DNA from: CAISIP01 sp031367285
GTDB lineage: Bacteria; Pseudomonadota; Gammaproteobacteria; Burkholderiales; Burkholderiaceae_C
Length of the DNA: 14,869 nucleotides
Reading direction: 5' to 3'
NCBI GenBank assembly: GCA_031367285.1
Contig: JANLPN010000393.1
Span: forward strand, 1-14,869
The position numbers and the translations under genes are program-made. The notes beneath the pieces were generated by a model. It ran no database searches. It was not told the DNA's origin and saw only the letters and a program-made list of their open reading frames with translations. Below are positions 6,333 to 14,363 of this stretch, piece by piece. Each line of letters starts with the position of its first letter. The first letter of the stretch is position 1.

Positions 6333-8657
6333 ATGAATAACCCACCCGCCCCCAGCCGCAGGCGCAGCCATTGGCCGCTGCTGTTTGCCGGCATTATTGC
6401 CTTGCTGGTATGGCTGGTCGCAGTACTCGTGGCACCGGCCGACGCTGCCGACGGTGTATTCAGCGGCGGCAGTTTTACATGGCCTGTGCTGGGTGTTCTG
6501 GCCGTGCTGGCTGCAGGCTGGTTGGCGCGTTCGCTGATAAGGGCAAGGGCGGCAGCGAAACGGCTTGCCGCCGGCATACGTCGCCGCCTTATTCAGAGCG
6601 GCGAGCGTTTTCGGGCGCTGGTGGAAGACGGTTCCTACGGTACGCTGATCTGCGACAAGGATTCCACCATCGCCTATGCCAGCCCGGCACTGCAGCAACT
6701 GCTTGGATACCCGCCGGCACAGCTGACCGGGAAGACGCTGGATGCCTTGCTGCACCCCGAGGATCGTGTGCAGTGGCAGGCGGCGATGGCCTACGTTGGC
6801 AATTCCGCATTGCCGGTGTTGCACCGCATGGGCCATGCCGATGGAAGCTGGCGCTGGATCGAGACCCGCCTGCGCGACCTGTCCGCGGTACCTGCCGTCG
6901 GAGGCATGGTGCTCAACTGCCTGGACGTGAGCGCACGCGAGCATGCCCTGCGTGAACAGCGTGCTGCCGAGCAGCAACTGCAGATCGCCCTGGATACGTC
7001 GGAAGTGGTGCTGTGGGACTTGCACCTGGCCAGCGGCGCGGTGCGGCTTTCACCGCAGTGGGCGCAATTGATTGGCGGCCCTGCCGGCGAAACCCGCACC
7101 CACCTCGACAAGCTGGCGGCCCATGTCCACGCCGACGATGTGCAGCCACTTCTGGCGGCCCTGAAAAAGGCGGTACACGGGAGCAGCGGGGTGACCCGTG
7201 TCGAGCACCGGGTGCGTGCGGCCGACGGGCACTGGCGCTGGATTGAGTCCGTGGGACGGGTGGTGGAGCGCGATGCTGGCGGCCGTGCATTGCGCGTGGC
7301 CGGCGTCAATATCGATATCGATACCCACAAGCAGGCCGAAGCACAGATCGCACAGCTCGTATTTCACGACGTCCTGACCGGTTTACCGAACCGCCGCATG
7401 CTGGTGGACCGCGTGACCCAGGCGATAGAACACGCCGCGCGTTACGGCGAGCCCCTGGCGCTGCTGCAACTGGACATGCTGCATTTCAGGCAGGTCAACC
7501 AGGAGCTAGGTCGCGAGTCGGGCGACGCCATCCTGCGCGCGGTCAGCGCACGCCTGTCGGGCGTGCTGCGGGACGGCCATACGCTGGCCCACCTCGGCAG
7601 TGACGAATTCGCGGTCAGCATGCCCGCCATCGGCAGCGTAGAGCGCGCGGCCGGCGCGGCGCAGGCGCTGATCGAGGCACTGGCGGCTCCCTTCGTCCTG
7701 GGTCAGCATGAGCTGCGCATCAGTGTCAATGTCGGCATCGCCATGTTCCCTGCCGATGCCGCCGATGCAGCGGGCCTGCTGCGCTGCGCCGAAGCAGCGG
7801 TTTCGCAGGCCAAGGCGGCGTCGTTGGGCGAGGTGTATTTTTTCGATCCGCAGGTGGAGCGCCAGACGCGCAGAAGGCAGACGCTGGAGCACGGGCTGCG
7901 CGCGGCCATCGAAAACGGGGCGCTCATGCTGGCTTTCCAGCCCATCATCGATCTGCGCGGTGGCGGCACCGTCGGCGCCGAAGCACTGGTACGCTGGACG
8001 CACGAGACCTACGGGGTTATTGCGCCGGACGAAATTATCCCAATGGCCGAAGAGATCGGCTTGATCGCTCCGCTGGGCCAGTGGGTCTTGCGCGAAGCCT
8101 GCCTCCACGCGGCCCGATGGCAGTCCACCCTGCTGCCGGATTTCCGCATCGCGGTCAACCTGTCCGCGCTGCAACTGGCGCAACCCGGCCTGCTGGAGGC
8201 GGTGCAAGAGGTGCTTGCGCAGAGCGGACTGAAGCCGGGTACGCTGGAACTGGAGATTACCGAGCACCACCAGTTGTTCGATGACTGGGAAAGTCTCAAG
8301 ACCCTGCAGCGGCTAAAACTCGAAGCCGGCGTGAGGCTGGTGATAGACGACTTTGGCACCGGTTACTCCGGCTTGCGCAGCCTGCGCCTGCTGCCGCTGG
8401 ACAAGCTCAAGATTGATCGCTCGTTCGTGCTCAGCGCGGTCGACAATCCCGCCGACGCCGCGCTGCTGGCGGGCATTGTGGCCATTGCGCTCGACCTGGC
8501 GCTGGAAACCACCGCCGAAGGCGTCGAAAACGCGGCACAGCTGGCCACCGTGCGCAAGCTGGGTTGCGATACCGTGCAGGGTTACCTGACCGGCAAGCCG
8601 ATACCGGCCAGCGTCTTCACCCAGCATCTGGCGGATTCGCTGGCGCAGACTGCGTGA
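6333..8657 (+). CDS. Membrane PAS-PAS-GGDEF-EAL protein, probable c-di-GMP phosphodiesterase
   Basis: The 774-residue protein has two membrane helices (about 14-37 and 50-67), two PAS domains (91-208; 214-337, each ending in a PAC-like HGDGSWRWIE or DGHWRWIE-type strand), a GGDEF domain (341-510) and an EAL domain (520-770). In the EAL half the catalytic set is present: EAL (550-552), AVNLSALQL, LELEITE, VIDDFGTGYSGL, KIDRSF, TAEGVE and VQGYL, so it should hydrolyse c-di-GMP. In the GGDEF half the signature is GSDEF (422-426). The usual D.DhFK reads DMLHFR, and the ND and GH of the next motif are NQ and GR, so cyclase activity is doubtful and the domain may only bind GTP. The ATG at 6333 has a weak ribosome binding site; a TTG at 6276 is in frame. 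It converges on the kinase gene with 37 bases between. Confidence 0.92.
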   Translation: MNNPPAPSRRRSHWPLLFAGIIALLVWLVAVLVAPADAADGVFSGGSFTWPVLGVLAVLAAGWLARSLIRARAAAKRLAAGIRRRLIQSGERFRALVEDGSYGTLICDKDSTIAYASPALQQLLGYPPAQLTGKTLDALLHPEDRVQWQAAMAYVGNSALPVLHRMGHADGSWRWIETRLRDLSAVPAVGGMVLNCLDVSAREHALREQRAAEQQLQIALDTSEVVLWDLHLASGAVRLSPQWAQLIGGPAGETRTHLDKLAAHVHADDVQPLLAALKKAVHGSSGVTRVEHRVRAADGHWRWIESVGRVVERDAGGRALRVAGVNIDIDTHKQAEAQIAQLVFHDVLTGLPNRRMLVDRVTQAIEHAARYGEPLALLQLDMLHFRQVNQELGRESGDAILRAVSARLSGVLRDGHTLAHLGSDEFAVSMPAIGSVERAAGAAQALIEALAAPFVLGQHELRISVNVGIAMFPADAADAAGLLRCAEAAVSQAKAASLGEVYFFDPQVERQTRRRQTLEHGLRAAIENGALMLAFQPIIDLRGGGTVGAEALVRWTHETYGVIAPDEIIPMAEEIGLIAPLGQWVLREACLHAARWQSTLLPDFRIAVNLSALQLAQPGLLEAVQEVLAQSGLKPGTLELEITEHHQLFDDWESLKTLQRLKLEAGVRLVIDDFGTGYSGLRSLRLLPLDKLKIDRSFVLSAVDNPADAALLAGIVAIALDLALETTAEGVENAAQLATVRKLGCDTVQGYLTGKPIPASVFTQHLADSLAQTA

Positions 8658-8694
8658 GAGAGCCGCAGTGCGCAGCACGAAGGTGTCCAGTAGG

Positions 8695-10089
8695 TTAGCC
8701 GGCGGGTACAAGAAGGTCGAAGCGCGCGCCCTGGCCAGGCGTGCTTTCGGCACGCACCCAGCCGCCGTGCCGGTCGGCCACGCGCTGCACAAATTGCAGG
8801 CCCAGGCCGACACCGGCCTGGGCCGGGTCGGCGCCCACGCGCACATAGGCGCCAAACAGCTTTGACAGCTGCTGTGCATTCAACCCCGGGCCCTGGTCCT
8901 GCACACGAATTAGAAAAGCCCCCTCGCGCAGCGTGACACTGACCGTAACCTTGCTGTTGGGCGGGCTGAACTTGATTGCATTGGTCAGCAGATTTCCGAC
9001 CGCGCGCTGCAGCAGTTCGCGGTCGAAAAAGCCTATGGCCATGCCCCCTGCAGGCGGCACGAAGTCCAGTGTGATCGCGCTCGCCAGCGCCTGCGGTGCA
9101 ACATCGCGCCGTGCTTCCAGAACCAGCGCACACAGGTCGCCGCTGGCCATCTCCAGCGGCTTGGATTCGGCTTGGGCCAGCCGCACAAAGTCTTCCGACA
9201 AGGTCAACGCGCGGTTGGCCAGACGCTGTACTTCCAGCATCATGGCGTCCGGCCCAAGTGGCTGAATGCCGCGCCGATGCAGATCGGCCAGCAGGGCAAT
9301 CGAAGACAGCGGCGAGCGCAGGTCGTGGGTCACGAAGGCCAGCGCCTCTTCGCGCTGGCGCTGTGCCGCCTTGATGGAACTGATGTCGGCGCAAGCCACG
9401 ATCAGACGCGGGCCATCGGCATCCGGCGCTGGCGCCACGCTGACCAGGAAGTCGCCATGGCCGGCCAGTTGTACCGGCACCGACAACGCCGCGCGCTGCT
9501 CGGCCACGGCCCGCAACTCCGACGGCCAGTCGATACCCGAGGCGCTGCCCATTTCTTCCAGCAAGCGGGGCAGCGACAGACCGGTCAATTCGCCGGCGTC
9601 TTCGACCTCGAACAGCGCAGCCGCGCGCCGGTTGGCCAGCATGACGGAGCCCTGGGCGTCGGCCAGCAGCACGGCTTCGGGCAGGCCGTCCAGACTGGCG
9701 GCAAGAAAACGGCGGGCCCGGCGCAGGCGTTCCGTGGCTTCGTTAAAGGCCAACCAGCGGCGGTCCAAATGGGGTGACCTGTTGGCCTGGGAGGGTGCGG
9801 CCACCGCCAGGGCGTCGGCGTCAAGCAACGCGATCTCGCGGTCCAGCGCCGCGGCGTTGAGTTCCAGGCGGCGCCAGCTCCATAACGGATAAGCCAGCAG
9901 TGCGGCCGGTACAAAACCGACCGGCGTGATCCACCAGCCCGCGCCGACCAGGGCGACGCTTCCGCCCCCCGCGATGGCAACCAGCAGCAAAGCCAGGGCC
10001 AGCGCGTAGCGCTGCGGCAGGCGGGCAAAAGCGGCCAGCATCAGCAGCAGCGCCAGGGCCGACAGCGTGGCGACGAGCCACTGCGGTGG
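8695..10089 (-). pseudogene. PAS-histidine kinase segment of a CHASE2 sensor, downstream of an in-frame TAG
   Basis: The frame continues without break from the TAG at 10090-10092. Counting from its first ATG (10039-10041; 448 residues), it has membrane helices at about 12-33 and 35-53, a PAS domain (110-225), the phospho-acceptor His239 (FVTHDLRSPLSSI), N-box Asn354 (NLLTNAIKF), G1 Asp382 (DQGPGL) and G2 GVGLGL (410-415). All kinase residues are intact. Before that ATG the same frame encodes PPQWLVATLSALALLL, the first of the three helices that normally follow a CHASE2 domain. Either this is the 3' half of one gene broken by an amber codon, or a kinase now started separately at the ATG. The latter would keep a cytoplasmic N-terminus and two helices, but no Shine-Dalgarno sequence precedes it. 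The stop is TAA at 8695-8697. Confidence 0.75.
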
Positions 10090-10998
10090 CTAACGCAAGG
10101 TGTCCGCGCTGCGCAGCGATTGCAGCGTCTGGCCGATTATTTCTATGCCCGGCATTTGACCGTACACACCGCCCATGGGTGTGGCATGCGCGTCGCCCAT
10201 GCCGATCGCGGTCATGCCCACCAGCACGTATTTGCCACGCAAGGCCTCGGCCGGCACGGCGCCACTGAGCACGTCTACGTACGACACGCGCCGCAACAGC
10301 CCGGGCCGGCCCTGGAAGCGGATCGCCATACGTTCGTCGCGCACCCAGGTCCTGGCGTCGCCACTGGAGACCTGCTGCGCTCGCTCGATCTGCAAATTGC
10401 CTGGCAACACCTCGCCACCCGTGCGCAGCAGGGCCAGGGCCGCGTGCGGCAGGTCCGGCCGGCCCAGGCCCGCGCGCAGGAAGACGTGGCGCATGATGCC
10501 GTCGCTGTCGGGTTGTGCCTCGGCCTGAACCAGGGATGCGGCCTCACGCAGCGCGGCCACCGGTTCGAGCAGCAGCGGTGCGGCGTTCGCCGCGCTGTAC
10601 CAGGCTACCGGCAGCATTACCGGAGCTGCCTTGCGCAAGGCGCTGGCCAGCAGGGCGTCCTGGCGCGGATCGGAGTCCGGCTCGCTGAGCAGCAGGTCCA
10701 GGAATACCGCGCGCGGATGCGCGTTGGCCAGGCGCTCCAAAAGCGTGGCGTGCACCGCACGCCGCCAGGGCCAGACGCCGATCTCGGCAATGCTGCGGTC
10801 GTCGATGGCAACAATGACGATGTCGTCCGGCGCCGGACGCGCCGACAAGGAAAGCCCCAGGTCATACAACACGCGCTCGGCGCGCCAGGCCCAATCTTCA
10901 TGCAGGATGGCCAGGGCCACAGCCACCAGCGCCAAGCCGATCAGAATTGCTTCGCGATAACGTTGACGGCTCAGCCAGCCCAGGTCTTGCACTGCCAC
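10090..10998 (-). pseudogene. CHASE2 sensor segment, ended by an in-frame TAG
   Basis: About 302 residues. An N-terminal membrane helix (about 17-33, AILIGLALVAVALAIL) is followed by a CHASE2 extracytoplasmic sensor domain: RAERVLYDLGLSL, IVIVAIDDRSIAEIGVWPW, RAVFLDLLLSEPD, and at the end YVLVGMTAIGMGDAHATPM with MPGIEIIGQTLQSL. CHASE2 domains normally continue straight into three membrane helices and a kinase, cyclase or GGDEF output domain. Here the frame stops at TAG (10090-10092) and the helices and kinase resume in the same frame. The start is uncertain: a GTG at 10998 (8 bases after the FecR stop at 11006) is preferred, with GTG at 10992 as another choice. An ATG at 11058 would overlap the FecR gene by 53 bases. 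On its own the product would be a periplasmic domain with one anchor. Confidence 0.75.
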
Positions 10999-11005
10999 CG
11001 GAAGA

Positions 11006-12649
11006 TCAAGGCAATTGCAACAGCAGGTTGGAGCCGCTGCGCAGGCAGTTGCCATCACCCGACTTCATGCAGTCGATGAGGGTGAAATGCTGCGGTGACG
11101 TGAAGGGCCCCTGGAAGCCGTCCGCATCGCGCGCGCGCATCCGCATGAAGTAGACGCCACCGGCCGGCCGCGGGAGTTCGATCTCGGGCTTGTCAAGCTT
11201 GCGCTCCAGCACCAGCTGCGTGAATTGCGCGTCGCGAGCAAGCTGGAACTCGAAGGTCTGGCCGGGTTCCCCCTCCCATTGGAACTTCATCGCGGTGTCG
11301 CTGATCGCCGGCGGTTCGGGTGCCTTGGGAAGCGGGCGCATCACGAAAGTGCGTGCAGCGCCCCATGGCCCCTGGTCGTTGCCGGCAGGTACGCTTGCCA
11401 GGCGCCAGAAGTATTCGCCGGGAGCGAGTTTGTCGAGCAGCTGGCTGGTCGAGGTAATGGCCAGCAGGTCGCGCGCAAGCGTGGCAAAACTTTCGTCGCT
11501 GGCCACTTGCAGGTGGTAACTTTGCGCTTGCGGATTGGTGGCCCAGGACAACTCGACTTCGGTACCACGCGTCACCGCGCGCGGCGCTGGAGCGGCAGGC
11601 AAAGGTGGCTCCGGGCGTGCCTTGAGTCTGAACGGCAGGCTGGCGTCGCGGCCTTCCAGCCCACGCGCGTCGATGGCACGCACGCGCAGCACATAGTTGC
11701 CGTCGTCCAGGTCGGTGAAGCGCAGCTCCGCGCCTTGGGTCACGTCGTCGGCCAGGATCTCGCGCATCTGCGCGTCCCGGGCCAGCTGGCCGCGATAACT
11801 GACCGCGCCGGCCAACGCCTGCAGGGGGAAACGCAGTACCAGCCGCTCCTGCAGCACCGGCATTGCTTCTAGGTTGGGGGCTGGCAACAGGGGTGACGGC
11901 TCCGCCACCCGCTGCTGGGTGTCAATCAGCGTGCCGAAACCGGCCGCCAACAGTCGCGCGCCGGTTTCCCCATCGCGCCCGGCAAATTGCACGGCCCCTT
12001 CGAGTACCTCACCTGTGGTGACTTGCCGCTCGGAGCTTACGCTGACGCGGAACTCGGTTCCGCGCACCCCCAGCACACCCTGCGGCGTGCGCACTTCGAA
12101 CCCCGGCTTGCCGGCCACGGCCTTCGCGGCCTGGACCTCGACGCGTCCACTCTCGAGTTTTACACCCGAGCTGATCTGGTCGACGCTTGGAAAACGCCGC
12201 GCGCGGTCAATTTGCAGTTGGCTGCGTCCGGCAAGGCGAAGTACGCTGCCATCGACCAGGCGCATGATGACCAAACCGTCCGGCCCGGTCTGCAGCGTCG
12301 TACCCTCGGGCACCGACTCACCAGCGCGCAAAGGCGCGGCAGTAGCCCCGCTCCCGGCGCGGGCGCCGCCCGCCACATGTTCGATCATGGCAGCGCCTGC
12401 TTCGCTCCTGAGCAAGCGCATCGGAATACGCAGCGTGAACCCGATCGGGATGCGGTTCGGATTCTTCAGCTGGTTGAAGCGGGCCACCTCACGCCATGTC
12501 CGCGGGTCGGACAACAGGCGTTGGCTGACACGGATGACGGTGTCGCGGCGTTGCGTGGTGTAGTCGTAGCTTGCCTCGGAGACCGGCTGCGCGATGGCCG
12601 TGCCCGCGGCGAGCAGGCATGGGAGCAGGGTCCAAAGTGGGTTTTTCAT
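11006..12649 (-). CDS. Exported LysM-FecR protein with FN3-like repeats
   Basis: The 547-residue protein has a signal peptide (1-20, ending AIA before QP). A LysM-like module (about 28-77, DTVIRVSQRLLSDPRTW, then NRIPIGFTLRIP) usually binds peptidoglycan. The FecR domain (about 105-225) carries the LVDGSVLRLAG and GVLGVRGTEFRV strands. Three FN3-like beta modules follow (about 265-345, 355-440, 450-530), each with a 'Y.lQvA.D..F' or 'rd.qf' strand and 'G.Y..R.ra.D.dG..G'. The last residues include two Cys (CMKSGDGNC) that could form a disulfide. It probably sits in the periplasm and presents an envelope signal. Classical FecR works with an anti-sigma partner, but here the neighbours are a CHASE2/kinase sensor and a response regulator. 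The start overlaps the regulator stop as ATGA, so they are translated together. Confidence 0.88.
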   Translation of the reverse strand: MKNPLWTLLPCLLAAGTAIAQPVSEASYDYTTQRRDTVIRVSQRLLSDPRTWREVARFNQLKNPNRIPIGFTLRIPMRLLRSEAGAAMIEHVAGGARAGSGATAAPLRAGESVPEGTTLQTGPDGLVIMRLVDGSVLRLAGRSQLQIDRARRFPSVDQISSGVKLESGRVEVQAAKAVAGKPGFEVRTPQGVLGVRGTEFRVSVSSERQVTTGEVLEGAVQFAGRDGETGARLLAAGFGTLIDTQQRVAEPSPLLPAPNLEAMPVLQERLVLRFPLQALAGAVSYRGQLARDAQMREILADDVTQGAELRFTDLDDGNYVLRVRAIDARGLEGRDASLPFRLKARPEPPLPAAPAPRAVTRGTEVELSWATNPQAQSYHLQVASDESFATLARDLLAITSTSQLLDKLAPGEYFWRLASVPAGNDQGPWGAARTFVMRPLPKAPEPPAISDTAMKFQWEGEPGQTFEFQLARDAQFTQLVLERKLDKPEIELPRPAGGVYFMRMRARDADGFQGPFTSPQHFTLIDCMKSGDGNCLRSGSNLLLQLP

Positions 12650-13308
12650 GCTTGTGGCGACTCGAAATGGGCGATGGCGACGCGCATCAATTGCGCCGGT
12701 GTCTGCGCACCCAGCTTGGACTTGAGCGACTGCTTGTGGGATTCGATCGTCTTCACGCTGCGGTTCAGCAACTGCGCGATCTCGGCGGTACTGCGACCCG
12801 CCGCCACCTGACGCAGCACCTCGAGTTCGCGTGCCGACATCTCGGGCCCTGCCATTGCACCGCCGCGATGGATAACCCGCTGCAGCATGGCATCCTGCTG
12901 CACCTCGCTCACGGCGATCTGCCCGGCAAGGACGCGGCGTATGGCCTTCAGCAACTCCTCCAGCGGCGCCGTCTTCATCATGTAGGCCTGGGCGCCGGCG
13001 CGCAGTACACGTTCCGCGTACAACTGCTCGGAGTGGGCCGACAGCACCAGAATACGCGTTTCGGGAGAGTCTTCACGCAAACGCGGCAACCAGCCCAGGC
13101 TGAACTCGTCACCGAGACCCAGGTCAAGCACCAGCAAATCGGGTTTGTGGGCTCTGAGGGCCTCGCGGGCTTCACGCAAGGTGCCAACATCGGCAACCAC
13201 TTCAAGATCGGGCTCGGCGCCAAGCATATGGCGCAAACCCAGGCGAAGCGCGGCATGGTCATCAACCATCACCACGCGGGCACGGGCCATATCGGGTCGA
13301 GCTAGCAT
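12646..13308 (-). CDS. NarL/FixJ-type response regulator
   Basis: A 220-residue two-domain regulator. The receiver domain (about 10-125) has the acidic pair Asp16-Asp17 (VMVDDHAALR), the phosphorylation site Asp62 (LLVLDLGLGD), Ser90 (VLSAH) and Lys112 (YMMKTAP). The C-terminal LuxR-type helix-turn-helix (about 153-215) has MSARELEVLRQVAAGRSTAE, then SVKTIESHK, the DNA-recognition helix. Phosphorylation should promote dimerisation and DNA binding. It is the first gene of the minus-strand operon, overlapping the FecR gene by 4 bases. The CHASE2 kinase is its presumed partner from gene order. An in-frame ATG at 13288-13290 gives MARARVVMVDD and is an equally plausible start; neither has a clear ribosome binding site. 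Confidence 0.93.
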   Translation of the reverse strand: MLARPDMARARVVMVDDHAALRLGLRHMLGAEPDLEVVADVGTLREAREALRAHKPDLLVLDLGLGDEFSLGWLPRLREDSPETRILVLSAHSEQLYAERVLRAGAQAYMMKTAPLEELLKAIRRVLAGQIAVSEVQQDAMLQRVIHRGGAMAGPEMSARELEVLRQVAAGRSTAEIAQLLNRSVKTIESHKQSLKSKLGAQTPAQLMRVAIAHFESPQA

Positions 13309-13580
13309 CGAAAATCCGGTGCGCGTACCGAGCAGAGCGGCGCGATTTGGACGGAAGATACCGAGTTTTGATTGTAAGGTGCCGCCAGTTGGTGATTTGA
13401 ACGCCAGTCGCGAATTTCAGCGAATGCGCGGCTCGCGGCGATGTTTGTACACCACACTCTGACCGCGCGGAAAGCAGCGCGCTACGGCCTGTACTGGCCC
13501 ACGTGCCGTCCATTGCCACCGCGCCATGGAGCGTCTTCACGCTTACCTTGACCCCCGCATTGATTTCTAGAATGGGTGCG

Positions 13581-14249
13581 ATGCCTGATTTCAAATCCAA
13601 TCCAGCGGCAGTCCGCCCCACCAGCGCCACCCCGACGGTCTTGCTCGCCGAGGGCCTGTGCCTGCGTTTTCCCCAGCGTGAGCTGTTCACCAATTTGTCG
13701 CTCCGCATCCCGCCCGGTGTGAGCCTGGTGCGGGGTGGCGAAAGCACGGGCAAGAGCACGTTATTGCGCCTGTTCGCTGGGGTGCAGTCGGCGGACCGCG
13801 GGCTGCTGGAGATCAAGGGCGCCAGCCTGCGGGACCAGCCTGACGCTTACCGTGGCCAGGTGTTCTGGACCGATGCGCGGTCGGATGCCTTTGACAAGGT
13901 GACCGTGGCCAGCTATCTGCAGTCGCAGCGGCAACTCCATGCCGGGTTTGACGGAACGAAGCTCGCAACCCTGGTGGAAGGGCTTTCGCTTACACCGCAT
14001 CGGGACAAGCCGCTGTATATGTTATCCACCGGATCCAGGCGCAAGGTCTGGCTGGCCGCGGCTTTTGCGTCAGGTGCCGCGGTCACCCTGCTGGACGATC
14101 CTTTTGCGGCGCTCGACAGTGCGTCGGTGCGTTTCGTACACAAATTGCTGGCGGACGCAGAACGCGATACGGCGCGTGCATACGTGGTGGCCCACTACGA
14201 GGCGCCGGAAAACGTGCCGCTGGCCGCCACTATCGACCTCGGGGATTGA
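13581..14249 (+). CDS. ABC-type ATPase with non-consensus motifs
   Basis: A 222-residue single ATP-binding cassette. Walker A is GGESTGKST (52-60), the signature is LSTGS (148-152) instead of LSGGQ, Walker B is VTLLDDP (168-174), the D-loop is ALD (177-179), and the switch His is His205. Asp173 stands where the catalytic Glu usually is, and no Gln is obvious in the Q-loop region (GQVFWTDARSD). It should bind ATP, but hydrolysis may be slow. There is no membrane partner in the window, so the substrate, if it is a transporter, is unknown; short size and lack of partner recall CcmA-like or regulatory cassettes, but this is not established. The start is ATG 13581; an ATG at 13572 and one at 13503 are in frame. 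It diverges from the response regulator operon. Confidence 0.82.
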   Translation: MPDFKSNPAAVRPTSATPTVLLAEGLCLRFPQRELFTNLSLRIPPGVSLVRGGESTGKSTLLRLFAGVQSADRGLLEIKGASLRDQPDAYRGQVFWTDARSDAFDKVTVASYLQSQRQLHAGFDGTKLATLVEGLSLTPHRDKPLYMLSTGSRRKVWLAAAFASGAAVTLLDDPFAALDSASVRFVHKLLADAERDTARAYVVAHYEAPENVPLAATIDLGD

Positions 14250-14363
14250 ACCGGGTTTCCCGCAAGTCTGAAAAGCCTGGTCAGGTCGATAAATGCGTTG
14301 GGCCTGGTAGGACTAAGATGCGGGCTCGCAGTTGTCCCAATTTATGCCCTTCCAGGAACTCCC

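Noticed and set aside
4953..7025. A 690-codon open frame on the minus strand, across the cyclase and phosphodiesterase genes
   Set aside because: It is antisense to two genes with clear domains, has no recognisable motif or ribosome binding site, and crosses the intergenic hairpin. Long antisense frames are expected in high-GC DNA.
7506..8270. A 254-codon minus-strand frame opposite the GGDEF-EAL gene
   Set aside because: It lies wholly inside the EAL/GGDEF coding region and shows only antisense-type composition.
8649..8669. ACTGCG/CGCAGT inverted repeat as a terminator between the convergent genes
   Set aside because: The stem is only six bases, has no T-run on either side, and partly lies in the coding region.
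10039..10095. A frameshift as the cause of the CHASE2/kinase break
   Set aside because: The frame was checked base by base: both segments use codons starting at positions divisible by 3 on the minus strand, so only the TAG separates them.
10120..11079. A 319-codon plus-strand frame opposite the CHASE2 segment
   Set aside because: CHASE2 motifs are read on the minus strand; this frame has no family features.
13503..13571. A longer start for the ABC ATPase at 13503
   Set aside because: The added residues match no part of the fold and no ribosome binding site precedes that ATG; a later ATG is preferred.
13547..13575. TTGACC and TAGAAT as a promoter for the ABC ATPase
   Set aside because: The spacing is only 14 bases and the -10 element would overlap an in-frame start codon.
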